DNA from: Zygnema cylindricum | Lineage: Eukaryota > Streptophyta > Zygnematophyceae > Zygnematales > Zygnemataceae | NCBI GenBank assembly: GCA_037447655.1 | Contig: JBBHKE010002343.1 | Span: 120,824-184,823 of the forward strand | Direction of reading: 5' to 3' | DNA length: 64,000 nt | In this document: piece by piece, positions 22,577 through 35,143 of the stretch | Layout of the letters: every line of letters begins with the position of its first letter | Numbering within the stretch: the first letter of the stretch is position 1 | Translations under genes and position numbers: made by a program | The notes under the pieces: model-generated | Databases searched by the model: none | Told to the model about the DNA's origin: nothing | Seen by the model: the letters and a program-made list of their open reading frames with translations, nothing else

Positions 22577-23150
22577 AAAAGGTATAAGGCCAAACTTGTG
22601 GCCAAGGGCTATAATCAACAGGAAGGTATTCAATTTGAGGAAACCTTCTTTCGAGTTGTTAGATTTCTCACTGTCCGAATTTTGCTGAGTCTAACTGCTA
22701 TAGACAATATGGAAATCCATCAAATGGATGTTAAAACTGCTTTCTTCAATCGAGAATTAGAGGAAACCATTTATATCAAGCGGCATGAAATGTATGAAGA
22801 GAAAGGAAAATAATAACTTATTTGTAAACTGTTTTAATCTCTGTATGGGGTTGAAACAAGCCCCTACGCAATGGAATCTCAAGCAAGATGAGTTTTTGAC
22901 TAGACTAGGTTTTAAAAGGATTAGCCAAAATCATTCTGTTTATGTTCTACAAGGGGAGGATGGGATACTTTATATTGCCGTATATGTTGATGACTTACTA
23001 CTAATAAGCAAGTCAATGGATAAAATATACCGCATGAAAGTGGCTTTAAGGTCTAGATTCGAAATGAAGGACCTAGGTGAGGCAAAGTCTATCATAAGCA
23101 TACACGTAGAAAGAAACACAATTAAAAAGTTGATTATGTTGACTTAGAAG
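22577..23150 (+). pseudogene. Second reverse transcriptase fragment in element B
   Basis: Encodes a Copia RT piece from R-Y-K-A-K-L-V-A-K-G-Y to L-I-M-L-T, with Y-V-D-D near 22985 and one frameshift near 22800. It is G1-like but clearly not a copy of G1. It stops right at the 3' LTR at the same L-T position where B itself inserted into G1. It duplicates a domain B already has. Confidence 0.85.
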
Positions 23151-24165
23151 TGTTGAAATTCATAGATTTCTATAGTATTTTCTAGGTTTAATATGTTAGG
23201 AAAAGAAAAGGATAGAGAGCCTGCCTCCACCTCCTCTCTCTAGCCCCCATACTTGTTGTAGTCACTGAAGGATAGAGAGGGTGGTTGATCCATGGCTGCC
23301 TTAGTTCAACAGGCAGTTATTTTTAGTAGGTTACTAAAAATAGTACTGACGGACCCGGGATTTGAACCCGGTACCTTCAGTTCGTCAAGTTGGCCGATAG
23401 CGGTCAGCTTTATCCTACTAGACTAGGACCAATGCTAAATGCTATAGAGTGTGATAGATATATATATATTTAGAGTGTAAGAAATCCATTTAACTAAAAC
23501 TAGATACGGCGTGCATAGATACAATTTTAGTACGACATCATTTCAGAATGAATACCTCGCATTTGTTCGACAGCGAAACAAATATCTCGCAAGTAATTAT
23601 AACGGCTACGATTACGTCTCATTACGAATCCGACGGCGCACGTCATCGCCGAAATCCCGGAGTGGTCACCTTGGCGTTTTATGACGTGGCATGACCTGGA
23701 GCCACGTGGAGAGATGACATTCGGTCATGGGAATTCCGAGGAATGTACGGACGAGTGAAAAGCAGACATGTGTCTGCTTAATAGCCTTGTCGTACATTGG
23801 CCGTACAAAAGATACACCGTCACTAGTAATTTTTGGTACGGTATAGTAATCTGATTGGTACGTATTTCAGTAGATAGAAGTTATTACAGGGAATCAAGAT
23901 TTATAAAAGTTTGGGAGGTAGTCACCTCTCCCTTTGAGAGTTTGTATGAATTGGCATATTCAGTGCCTCATAACTTATCGGCTGGTTGGCCGTTTTCAGT
24001 GATTCTTTTTGCTACGGACTCAAGGGAGTCCAGCCTACACAAGGGTGCAGTCAAATTGTCAGTTTGCCTTCTTGGGCAGAAGTGGTCGTGGCTTAAAGTG
24101 GGTTAGTTAAATAATATCTAGAGGCTTCCTATATTCTGTAGTCCAATGGAGGACACAGAATTGCA
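23151..24165 (+). repeat. Element B 3' LTR
   Basis: TGTTGAAATTC to ATTGCA, matching 10018-11030 closely, followed by TSD CTTTT. Confidence 0.93.
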
Positions 24166-27100
24166 CTTTTCTAAGTTAGATAAATAATTCTTTGTTTCCT
24201 ATCTCTTTCTACTTGAATTGCTAGAATATACTTAGCCTCACCTAAGTCTTTTATTTCACACCAAGAATTTAAATCTGATTTTATTTTATTAATTTCATTG
24301 ATAGATTTGCTAATCAGCAACAAATCATCTACATACACAGCCACATAAATCACTCCATCCTCACCTTGCATTTCATAACCTGAATGATCTGAACTGATCG
24401 CGGTAAAGCCAAGATTGGTTAAAAACTCATCTAACTTTAAGTTCCATTGTCTCGGAGCCTGTTTCAGACCATACACGGACTTCAACAGTCTACAGACCAG
24501 ATTTTTTTTCCCTTTTTTTGAATACATCTCTGGCTGCTTCATATAAATTACTTCCTCCAAATCACTATGCAAGAAAGTTGTCTTATTGTCCATTTGATGC
24601 AATTCCATATCCTCTATTGCAGCAAAAGACAACAAAACTCTAATAGTAGGAAAGCCAACCACAGGAGAGAAGGTCTCTTTTTAATCAATTCCCTCATCCT
24701 TACTAAATCCCTTAGTGACCAGTCAAGCTTCATATCTCTCAATTGTACTATCAGGATTCAATTTTAATTTGAAGACCCACTTAAAACTGATAGCTTTCCG
24801 GTTTGGTGGGAGCTCCACAAGTTCCCAAGTTTGGGCTTCCATAATTGACTTTATCTCATCATTTGCAGCCGAGAGATCCTTTTCAAGAACAGAAAAGGCT
24901 TCCGGAATAGTAAGCGGCTCCCCTGTGGTTGCAGAAAAAGCACTCTCCACTCGGTCTTTTCAAAGGTGGCTGCTTTGCCTTCTTCCCCCCGGAAAATCTT
25001 ATGCAAGAACTGTTGGTCCCCTAGTGTTCCGCAGATGGCGTGTAGTGTTCGGTGCAGCTTCGAAAATAGGATCTAATTTCCCAAAGACATTCGGCAGAGA
25101 GGTAGAGAAATAGAAGGTGATGGAGTAAAAGGTACCTGTTCAAGAATGATATACTGTTGTATTTTCTCATTCCTTTCAGCTACATCCATAATAAAAACAT
25201 CCATAGATTGACTCTCTTCTTTAATCTGAATATTCCTAGCTCTTTGAAAGCATCCTCTCTGAGGATTATACACCTAATAACCTCTAAATTCATCATCATA
25301 CCCTAAAAAGACACAAGGTACAGATTTTGGACCTAGCTTCCAATTAGGAAGATTATCCAAGGTAAAGCATTTGCTACCAAAGACTCTAAAATGACTGATA
25401 TTTGGCTTTCTGCTTGACCATACTTCATAGGGTGTCTTACCCTTAATAGCTCGGTTTCTACTCTATTTCTGATGTAGGAAGCTATAAACTTCCCCAAGGC
25501 ATCCACCCAATGGAAATTTAAAATGAGCACATTAAATTAGTAAATTAGTCTGAGCCTACCATTTTGGTGAGTGTGCAGACAATATAAGTTCCACGCGAGA
25601 TGCCATTTCTTTCAATAAATCAACCAAAGGCATGAATCATACTCTCCTCCATTATCGTCCTCAAAGCATGAATAGATTTCTGTGAAGTTTTCAGCCAGTT
25701 TTATAGTTTTGGTGGTAAGCTTCTCTTCTCCTTCATAAAGTATAGATGATTTTACCGGGAGTAGTCGTCTGTAAACGTGACAAAGTAGCAGCTTCCACCA
25801 AGAGAGGGAACTTTGGAAGGGCCGAAGACATCAGAGTGAATTATACCAAAGAGATTTGTTGCTCGGTGATCACAATCTTGTGGTAGACGAAGCCTGTGAA
25901 GTGTTCCGAGAGCACAACCATCACAAACATGAGACTCTTTTTGTACAAGCTTGACTCCCTCTATCATATTATGATTTTTCATCTTAGTAAGTCTCTCATA
26001 ATGCACATGACCAAGCCTTTTATGCCGCAATACATTATCACATAGGACACTGGAGTAAGCAAAATCAATTTTATTAGCCAGGTCCATGCGGTACAACATG
26101 TTTCGGCCTCTAGTTCCTACTAGAGCTACTCTTCCATCCTTGCTCACAACTTTCTTGCCTTTTTTCTGAAGAACCTCAAAGCCTTTGCTTTCAACTACAG
26201 ACGTAGAAAACAGATTTTTCTTAAACTTTAGAACATACAGAACATCATACAAAGTTCTCCTAACAACTTTTACATCTATCACACAGTCCAGATCTATACT
26301 TCCTTTGGCATTTGATTCATTAGCATAGCCACAAGCATAAAATATCTAACGTAAAGGAATAGAAGACATCTCCTTAAACCAAGACTTATTCCAGCACATG
26401 TGTGAAGAGCTGTCGGAATCCATTATCCATCTGAGGTCCTTTTCTCCTTCCATCATGTCGAGTTTGGCAAGAGCAAAGAACTCTTTGCATCAGTTTTCGG
26501 AAAACTGGTCACGTCAGGCTTTTCTTCCTCGATCTTCTTCTTCTCCAATTCCGTATCCTCTCCTGAAAACGCAACAATTTTACTTGGGGTTTTTTGAGAA
26601 ATGAGAGGTCCGTGATGTCTCCATCCTTTCTGGAAGATACATGTTTATGAGCTTTTATATACAAAGGACAAACTTTGAAGGAGTCACCATCAGTATAGCA
26701 ATAAACACATTTCTCAAACTAAGGATTAAACTGATTCCCTTAATATCTACTTTCCCTCCGAAATTGAGCCGTGAAGGCTAAAGTTGCTTTCCTTGACACT
26801 AAAACTGTTTGAGTGGCTTTTTTAAACAAGAGAAACTTATAGCTGTTGGCAAATTCCAATGAGGTTTGGACAATTTTTTCATTTCATCTGAGGCTCCTTT
26901 ATATTCACTAAGTAGCCCCTTTAAGAGAATCATGGCCTGATGATAAGGGGAGAAAGTCCCCACAGAACTTCCATTTTTTGACAGTAACATTCGAAACCGA
27001 TTAGTGTATTCCACCATGCTACCACCTGTGTACTTATACTCATAGATCTGACCAGCAGTTATAATCTCATGCTGGTCACTAGCTCTAACATAAGACGATT

Positions 27101-27410
27101 TCAAAGCATCCCACGATTTTGATGCCTTTGTAACATTAATATATGTCATATGCAATTCTTTTGATATCATAAGCTTCACTAAATGCAAAGCTTGGTCATT
27201 TTTTTGATCAAAGTTTGGATCAAATTCTGTTAGGGATCCATTTAACACATCAATAAGTTCCACTTGCTTGAAGTAAGACTTAACTAGATCTGCCCTATAC
27301 AGATATTCACGTCCATCAAAGACCAGAATTCGTGAAGATGGACCCGTAACATGTTGTTCTGAGACAACTGTTGGTATTGAAGGTGAAGAAGAAGCAGCAG
27401 TAGTAGTCAT
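24166..27410 (-). pseudogene. Element G1 gag, protease, integrase and RT, decayed
   Basis: Gag starts at ATG 27410-27408 (M-T-T-T-A-A), inside the LTR, and continues through the LTR end and primer-binding site (E-Q-H-V-T-G-P-S-S-R). The gag domain is open to about 26799. Zinc-knuckle and protease region 26300-26800 is broken. Integrase: H-K-R-L-G-H-V-H and C-D-G-C near 26040-25920, then S-D-V-F-G-P and T-D-D-Y-S-R; the rest, 25073-25750, is fragmented. RT N-terminus is at 24950-24723, and the RT core with Y-V-D-D at 24662-24171. The frame is cut at L-T by element B. Confidence 0.9.
27337..27351 (-). other. Element G1 primer-binding site, divergent half-tRNA type
   Basis: Minus strand TGTTACGGGTCCATC aligns base for base with GGTTATGGGCCCACC of A and B. 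There are four differences; two would still pair as G-U with the tRNA fragment. It follows the LTR end directly and encodes the homologous gag residues. Confidence 0.55.
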
Positions 27411-28201
27411 TGCATAACAAATCAAGAGAGGAAGCTTCCAAAAATATTGATGGCAAAATAGCAACTTTGACAGAGAATATCTTTCAACAAAGAGATACAA
27501 TAGTCTTATAAATCTACCAGAGTGTTGATATCATACAAAAGAACATACACATAAGATTTCACTTTATTCTGCTCAGGGATCTATGAGATTTTCAAAGGTG
27601 AATTTTCATAAAACTAAGTGTACAGTTTTTCATATCATTTGTTCCTAATTAATCAAAATTCACTAACTCCTACTTCTATACACTGAAACTACACTAAGCT
27701 GTACGGAAGCATTCCAGCCGTACATCTAACATTCTAACACAACAAATATTGTAAGTATACCTATGTACTGAAGGTATGTCATAAACCACATTCTCAACAC
27801 TAAACAACTAATTCACTACAAACAAAAATTCTGTTATACCAAATATTTACACCGAAGTTTAGACAACGTAAAGTTATAGTGATCTAGTCACGCCTCGTCG
27901 GTAATTGTTGGCGGCGGCTGTCACCTGTTGGATTAGAGGATTTGGCACCATAGATGTGACTTCACGAAGTCCCGTGGTCCCGCCGAATTTCCGTACGTCC
28001 ACGGAAGACATACTCACACATTTCTCTCAGGTGACGACGCGTGTCCCAAGTGTGAATGAACCGTGAACTCCAAACTTCACTGTCACACTAATTTTGGTAA
28101 GTACTGAACCGAACTAAACCAAAAAATAACTAAAGTCATGAACTACCCTCTCTCCCTCACAACTAAGGCATAGAGAGGACTAAAGCTTTCAAAAAACAAC
28201 A
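27352..28201 (-). repeat. Element G1 5' LTR (right copy)
   Basis: 850 bp, TGTTG...CAACA, paired with 8296-9161. The LTR encodes the first ~19 codons of gag, more than in the other families. Confidence 0.85.
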
Positions 28202-28206
28202 CGAAG

Positions 28207-28999
28207 AACGGTTTTATGTATTGTATGAAATGGATACCGCGCATTTGTTTCGACCGCAAAACAAATACCGCGTGTCTATTTTTAACGGCTAGAAATATAT
28301 CCGGTTTTGATCGGACGGCCACAATAGGCTTTGAATTGCAAAATATGTACTTTTCGCGTTTTACGATCATCGCCACGTTAAAGAACACGTGGCGCGTCAA
28401 CATTAGATTGTGGCAACTCATGAGATTACAAGAACAAATCTGGATATGACATGTGTCGACATTTCGGCCATGTTGTACGATAGCCATACAGAAAATACAC
28501 AAGCACCTATACTTTTGTGTACGACACAGTAATATGATTGGTGCCTATGTCAGTAGATAGGGTTTAAAGAGAGATAAGACTTAGAAAATTTAGTAGGTAG
28601 CCACCTCTCTCCAAGGAGTTCTTGTACAAAAGGTCAACCTTGACCCTCCATTACTTACTACTCAGGGGAGAAAATTGAGAGATTGTTTTTGCTCCAAACT
28701 CAAGGGAGTCTAAGCTACAGAGGTTTGTAGTCGGTCAGAGTTTATGCTTGCGAGGGTGGTGGCATATCTATGGGAAAGTCAAAGTGGGTGAATGTGTCCA
28801 AAAGTCATCTTCTAACTTTCCATTCTGTGGTGGAACTAAGCACATATAAAGTCTTATTTCACAACGGTGAAGCTATAATGGAGTTCTGATTTTCAAGGGG
28901 TCAATCTTTTGGGTTTATATAAACTTGGAGTCGACACTATCTAGATAAGCTTCTTGTGAGATGCCTACTCTGAGGACCAATGGAGGTCTCATAGTTGCA
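28207..28999 (+). mobile_element. F-family LTR1, segment 3 of 3
   Basis: Resumes at the base where LTR2 has GTACGATTTTATG and ends GTTGCA. The three pieces together give about 1.17 kb, matching LTR2 (1185 bp). Confidence 0.85.
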
Positions 29000-31900
29000 G
29001 GTAATACGCCCACCATCTAGAGTACCAATGTTTGAAAGAACATACTTTAATTATTAGGAAATTACGATGGAGGGATTGCTTTTCGAAAAGCACTTATGGG
29101 GAATTATTTCAGGACAAGTAAGGTGTCCGCCACTGCGCTTTGGTGGAACTCAGTATGGAGATTCATCTGGGGCTTCCCAGAAAACTAACCGGATTTTAAG
29201 TGCAATGGAACATGAAGGGAAAATCATTGCCATGGATGGGGGAAAAAGGGAGAAACGGAAGGAACACCAATGGTGAGGGGAGCTAGGCTCTCGGCTACAG
29301 CCCACTTGTAGGGGTTATAACTAAAATTGAAGAAACTGACTGTAGAATTTGGGAGTAAAACATTATATCAAAACATCTTATACTTAGAAATGTGTTTAAG
29401 TCTATATCTATCACTTTTTCTAATCTAACCAAGTCTTAAAAAATTTGGGATACACTAAGACAGATTTTTAAGAGTGAGACTATACAGAGGCAGCAATTAG
29501 TAAAAGAAGAAATAGAGGCCTATGTTTATAAAGGTTGTAGCATGATAGAGTTCTACAATGATGTTGCTGCGTTATATGTTGAGCTTGATAATGCGGGATA
29601 TGTAAAATTTGAGGAGATAAAGATTAACACACTAATTATAAAACTCTGAGATGAGTACGAAAACATCATCAACCATATGCAAGAAATGGATGGCTCCTCA
29701 TGGACATGGAGCATTACTATTGGGATAATTCTTATGAGGGAAAGCACATTAGAGCTTCGTAGGGAAAGTGACACGGTGAATGCACTAACAGTTGGTGGTG
29801 ACGAGTGGAAGCGTGATGAGAGGAATGATGGTGACAAATAACGTGAGGAGAGTAAGAAAGACAAAGGTAAACCCTACCAGAATTTTGGTGGAAAGAGTGG
29901 GAGAGGAAAAGAAAAAAGGTCGTCTCCAAAGGAGGGGTTTGCTTCTTTTGTAGGGAACCGGGTAATTAAATGGAGGAATGCTCTTGTTTGGAAGAACTTA
30001 AAAGTTGGAATGTGGATAAGAAGGAACAAGGGGAATAGGAGAAAGAGGATGAAGATATATTAAAGCTTCTTTACATAGGTAATATGGGGAAGAGAGAAAA
30101 GCACACAGAAATTCCACGAAAGCAACAGTGAGCTTTTAGAGGTATATGGGAATTAAAGAGAGAGGAGAAACTTGAGGGAGTTCAAAATATTGAGGATAGT
30201 TTCATAGATATTTTGGAAACAGAAAAACTGGTCGGAAGGTGGAACTTCAACGGATTTCAAAGATAGTTGAGAAAAAAAATATTTAATGAAAGGTTTAGGG
30301 GAGGAGAAATATTTTTTGGGAATAATAATAGAAAGTGATAGTGTAAATAATTCCATGGGAGAGAGTGAGGAAATTTCAGAAAATGGGGTAATTATTATGG
30401 ATAAAATATGAGTATGGAAGATGTAGATCTTATGAGGAACTTAGTGGGGACTAGTGGCTTTTGGGAAAATTCGGAGGGGGTTGGATTTGACGTCACTCCT
30501 TGGTGTAATGACGCTTATAAAAATGTGATTGTAAAAGGGTTATCATCCAATTATATGTTGCAGATTGGGGATGAGGCTAACTATTGGAAATGCAAAAGGG
30601 CTAGTGGATATTGCTTAGATGAAAAAGGGATGAGGTGGATGAAATCTTTGCTGTGAATTATGAAAAGTGGCAAGCAAAATAAATGTATGATCAACAAGAT
30701 GAAATTATTTCGGATCATCTAATACACTTTCTTAAAAATGAAGGTATTTGCTTAAAGCTTCATGAAGGAAAAATGAAAAAGAAAAGAAAAACATATAAAT
30801 ATGAATTTGTTGTTTTTGAGGGTATTTAAAGAAAAGTATGTTGTTTTTGAAAAGTTGGTTTCGTGCGTACTCGACATTTTGTGCGCACGCGACGTTTCGC
30901 GTGCGTAATACATTATCGAAAGTAATGTGGTGGTTCGAATGGATTTGCGGATTGGGGGAGTAAATGTACGAGTAAAATTAAAGGGACGTGAGGTAGTAAT
31001 TGAGTGGCGCGGATTGCGTTAAGAAATGGACGGCGGATCGCGACGTGATCCGATGTGAAGTTTACGAAATGTACGTCGCCGGTACGTAACATATAATTTG
31101 AACAAATGTAATTTATATGCGACAAGCGACGTGTTTGAAAAATGACGTGTACTTTATTTGCCGCATTTATTGCAAAGGACGCGGTTGCGGTACGGAAATG
31201 ATTTCGGTTGTACGATTATTATTTTAACAAGTGGACATGAATGACTAAATTATCTTCGCGACGTCGTGGGATATTTGACGACTCGCGTGGATTTCGTTTG
31301 GATTTTTATGACCACGTGGCGCGACATCAAGGGTGCCGAATTAGATCGACGGACGGCGGATATAGGCCGTGGATATTTTTCAAGTAGTAGAGACGCGAAA
31401 TCGCGTCAATCACACGATGTTAATTTTGGACGTCCCGGATTGTTTGACGAAATTCGAGGAGTTCCATTGAGTGACTCAGCATGACTGAGCATACGATTTT
31501 GTAAGATTGTGTGTACTTTGTAAATATTTACAACAATGGTTTGTCTTTATGTGTATTAGTTATTAGTGTAGATTTACTCTTTTTGACATACCTCGAAGTA
31601 TTCGGGTTAATTAACATTAATAGAGGTAGCTAGTAGATTGCGTACGGCTGGTATGCCTCCGTACACTCAGTAATGAGCTCGTGTATATTTGTAGGACTTA
31701 GTCATTTTTAGTCATAGGAACTTTTGGACCAAAAACTGTTTATGGTGTTTTTTTGGTAATTTTATCTGAGGATTACTCTCAGATCTGTTGGCAGAATTAT
31801 CTGAAATTCTGCATGTGTGTTCCTCTTTATATTTTTATTATTTTCACAAATTTGCAGGCCTATTGTGTGCCTGGTCTGTGTTTTACTTCATTGTGAAGTT

Positions 31901-32174
31901 AGTCTGTTTTATCAAAGTTCTGGCAGACTGTTTTTCTGCAACTTTGACTAGATGATGTGATCGCTCTGTTTATTATATTTATCTGAAAATTTGTGAGGTT
32001 ATTCCAAAGCCTATATACTATCTATTGATGTAGTTTCAGTTTGTTTTGTTATTTCTGAAGAATTCTGTGTTGATTCAAAGTAGGCTGTTTTTGGGTAGTC
32101 TGTGGTGCTTCCGAGGGTGAATCCATGGCTAGAAATGGCTATGGACAACAAAGTAAACTAGAAAATAAGGTGAG
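29000..32174 (+). pseudogene. F-family internal region, unit 2 (non-autonomous)
   Basis: Starts with a decayed primer-binding site (29000-29014, GGTAATACGCCCACC) and a broken gag (29067-30150, UBN2-like). It then passes directly to a short RNase H remnant (about 30408-30690: L-V-G-T ... G-D-E-A). It ends in the polypurine tract before LTR2. Protease, integrase and RT are missing; without the solo LTR at 30839-32150 the unit is about 1.86 kb. Unit 3 has the same gap, so the deletion predates both. Confidence 0.8.
30839..32150 (+). mobile_element. Solo LTR (C family)
   Basis: Perfect TSD AAGTA (30834-30838, 32151-32155). TGTTG...CAACA ends, 1312 bp, no internal region. Related to solo LTR C at 13922. 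Confidence 0.93.
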
Positions 32175-33359
32175 TGTTGAAATTCAAGTATTTTCTAGAT
32201 CTACAGATTTTAAAATAAAAGGCAAAAATGAGACACTAACAATTTGCCTCTAACTCTTCTCACAAGTCCCCACACTTGTCGTAGTCATTGAAGACTGGAG
32301 GAGGTGTTAGAGCCATGGCCGCCTAGGCTATCCAAATAGGACAGAAAGGCCATCTTGATGGAGTTATAAAAGGACTGACGGATCCAAGATTTGATCTTGG
32401 TACGTAGTGTCCGTCAGAGTAGCAGTTAGCTTTATCCTATAAGTCTACGACAAGTGCTAAGGTACATGCAGTTTGAGAAGTATATGTATAGTTACACACA
32501 GACTAGTTCGTTTAACGTGAAATAGATACGTAATGCATAGATACAGTTTTAGACAGTACGGAGTACGATTTTATGTATTGTATGAAACGAATACCGCGCA
32601 TTTGTTTCGATCGCGAAACAAATACCGCACGTCTATTTCCAACGGCTAGAAATATATCCGGTTTTGATCGGACGGCAACGATAGGTGTCGCCATCGCAGA
32701 ATATGTACTTTCGGCAATTTACAGTCATCGCCACATCAAACGACACTTGGCGCGTCAAAATTATATTGCGGAAACCCCAGAGATTACGCGAAAAAATATG
32801 AATATGACATGTGTCGACATTTCAGCCATGTTGTAAGATGGCCATACAGAAAGTACACCAGCACCTATACTTTTGTATATGACACATTAATGTGATTGGT
32901 ACCGTACGTCAGTAAATAGAGTTTAGAGAGAGATAAGACTTAGAAAATTTAGTAGGTAGCCATCTCTCTCCGAGAGAGCTCCTATACAAAGGGTCAACTT
33001 TGACCCTCCATAACTTACTACTCAAAGGAGAAAACTGGGAGATTTTTTTTGTTAAAGCCTCAAGGGAGTCCAAGCTACATATGGGTGTAGTCAGTCAAAG
33101 TTTATTCTTGCGAGGGTGGGTGCATATATAAGGGAAAGTCAAAGTGGGTGAATGTGTCCAAAAGTCATCTTCTAACTTTGCATTCTGTGGTGGAACTAAG
33201 CACATAGAAAGTCTTATTTCACAACGGTGAAGCTATAATGGAGTTCTAATTGTCAAGGGGTCAATCATTTGGGTTTATATAAACTTGGAGTCGGCACTAT
33301 CTAGATAAGCTTCTTGTGAGATGCCTACTCTGAGGACCAATAGAGGTCTCACAGTTTCA
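32175..33359 (+). repeat. F-family LTR2 (intact reference copy)
   Basis: TGTTGAAATTC to TTTCA, 1185 bp. It lies between two F internal regions in the same orientation. The antisense tRNA-like part forms a perfect T-arm (32384-32388 with 32396-32400, 7-nt loop). An 8-bp outer stem (32375-32382 with 32410-32417) encloses it, with A4 at 32368-32371 as the reversed terminator. Confidence 0.93.
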
Positions 33360-35143
33360 GGTTATAGGCCCACCATCTAGAGTGCCAATGTTTGATGGAA
33401 CATACTTTGATTATTGGGAATTTATGATCGAGGGATTGATTTTCGAAAAACACTTATGGGGAATTGTTTCGGGACAAGTGTGGTGTCCGCCACCACGCTT
33501 TGGTGGAACTCACTATAGAGATTCATCTGGGGCTTCCTAGAAAACCCACCGGATTTTAAATGCAACGAAAGGTGAAGGGAATATCATTGCTATGGAAGGG
33601 GGAAAAGAGGAGAAAGGAAATAGAACACCAATGGTGAGGGAGCTAGGCTCTCGGCTAAGGTCCCACTTGTAGGGGTTATAACTAAAACTGAAGAAACTGA
33701 CAGTAGAATTTGGGAGTAAAACATTGTAACAAAACATCTCATACTTAGAAATGTGTCTAAGTCTATACCTATCACTATTTTTAATGTAACCAAGTCTTCA
33801 AAAATCTGGGAAACACTAAGACAAATTTTTAAGAGTGAGACTATACAGAGGCAACACTTAGTACAAAAAGAAATAGAGGCCTATGTTTATAAAGGCACTA
33901 GCATGATAGAGATTTGCAATGATGTTTTTGCGTTATATGTTGAGATTGCCAATGCGGGAAATGTTGAATCTAAGGAGAAAAATATTAAAACACTAATCAT
34001 GAAACTCCGAAATGAGTACGAAAACATCATCAACCATATGGAGGAAATGGATGGCTCCTCATGGACATGGAGCATTACCATGGGGATAATTCTTGTGAGG
34101 GAAAGAACTTTGGAGCTTCGTAGGGGAAGAGACACGGTGAATGCACTAACAGTTGGTGGTGACGAGCGGAAACGTGATGAGAGGAATGACGATGACGAGT
34201 GGAAGCGTGATGAGAGGAAGAAAGACAAAGGTAAACCCTACCGGAATTTTGGTGGAAAGAGAGGGAGAGGAAAAGAAAAAATGTCGTCTCCAAAGGAAGG
34301 GTTTGCTTTTTTTGTAGGGAACCAGGTCACTATATGGAGGAATGCCCTTGTTTGGAAGAACTTAGAAGTTGGAATGTGGATGAGGAGGAACAAGGGGAAG
34401 AGGAGAAAGAGGATGAAGATATTTTGGAGTTTCTCCGCATCGGTAGTATGGGGAAGAGAGAAAAGCACAAAGAAATTCCACCAAAGCAACAGTGTGCTTT
34501 TGAAGGTATAAGGGAATTAAAGAGAGATGAGAAACTTGAGGGAGTGTAAAATATTGAAGATAGTTTTATAGATATTTTGGAAACAAAAAACTGGTCGGAA
34601 AGTGGAACTTCAACGGATTCCAAAGATATGTGAGAAGAGGAATATTTAATGAAAGGTTTAGGGGAGGAGAAATAATTTTTTGGGAATAAAAATAGAAAGT
34701 GATAGTGGAAAGAATTCCATGGGAGAGAGTGAGGAAAGTTCAAAAAATGGGGTAATTATCATGGATAAAATATGACTATGGAAGATGTAGATCTTATGAG
34801 GAACTTAGTGGGGACTAGTGGCTTTTGGGAAAATTATGTTGTTTATTTTGGATGAGGCTGACTGTTGGAAATGCAAAAGGGCTAGTGGATATTGCTTAGA
34901 TGAAAAAGGGATGAGGTGGATGAAATCTTTGCTGGGAATTATGAAAAGTGGCAAGCAAAATAAAATGTATGATCAACAAGATGAAATTATTTTGGATCAT
35001 CTAATACACTTTCTTAAAAATGAAGGTATTCGTTTAAAGCTTCATAAAGGAAAAATGAACAATAAAAGAAAAAAATATATATATATATGTATTTTTTTTT
35101 TTGAGGGAAGTTGAAAGAAAAGTAGACTAGAAAATAAGGGGAG
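33360..35143 (+). pseudogene. F-family internal region, unit 3 (non-autonomous)
   Basis: Primer-binding site 33360-33374 (GGTTATAGGCCCACC, one change). The gag start ATG has become ATA. A gag segment of about 250 codons is open at 33753-34511. The CCHC knuckle (C-F-F-C, H, C) lies in the next frame at about 34306-34350, so a frameshift precedes it. An acidic tail follows to 34549. A truncated RNase H remnant lies at 34850-34960, and the polypurine tract is at the end. No protease, integrase or RT. Confidence 0.85.

Larger units (their letters stand above)
10018..24165 (+). mobile_element. Copia retrotransposon B, chimeric, split by solo LTR C
   Basis: Perfect TSD CTTTT at 10013-10017 and 24166-24170. 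LTRs are 10018-11030 (1013 bp) and 23151-24165 (1015 bp). Internal DNA is 11031-13921 and 21404-23150. The 5' two-thirds resembles A and D, but from about 21790 the RT resembles G1. The 3' end carries an inverted LTR piece and a second RT piece. Confidence 0.93.
8296..28201 (-). mobile_element. Copia retrotransposon G1, split by element B
   Basis: LTRs are 8296-9161 and 27352-28201, both TGTTG...CAACA. The flanks GAGAG and CGAAG each differ by small changes from CGGAG, the sequence of the intact F LTR2 at the same point, so they are a decayed TSD. Its own internal DNA is 9162-10017 and 24166-27351, about 4 kb; the rest is element B and what B contains. It is a different lineage from A/B/D, with distinct gag and integrase sequence and no tRNA-like unit that I can see in its LTR. 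Confidence 0.85.

Noticed and set aside
28202-28206. Perfect TSD for G1
   Set aside because: CGAAG and GAGAG do not match exactly. Only comparison with LTR2 (CGGAG) makes a decayed TSD plausible.
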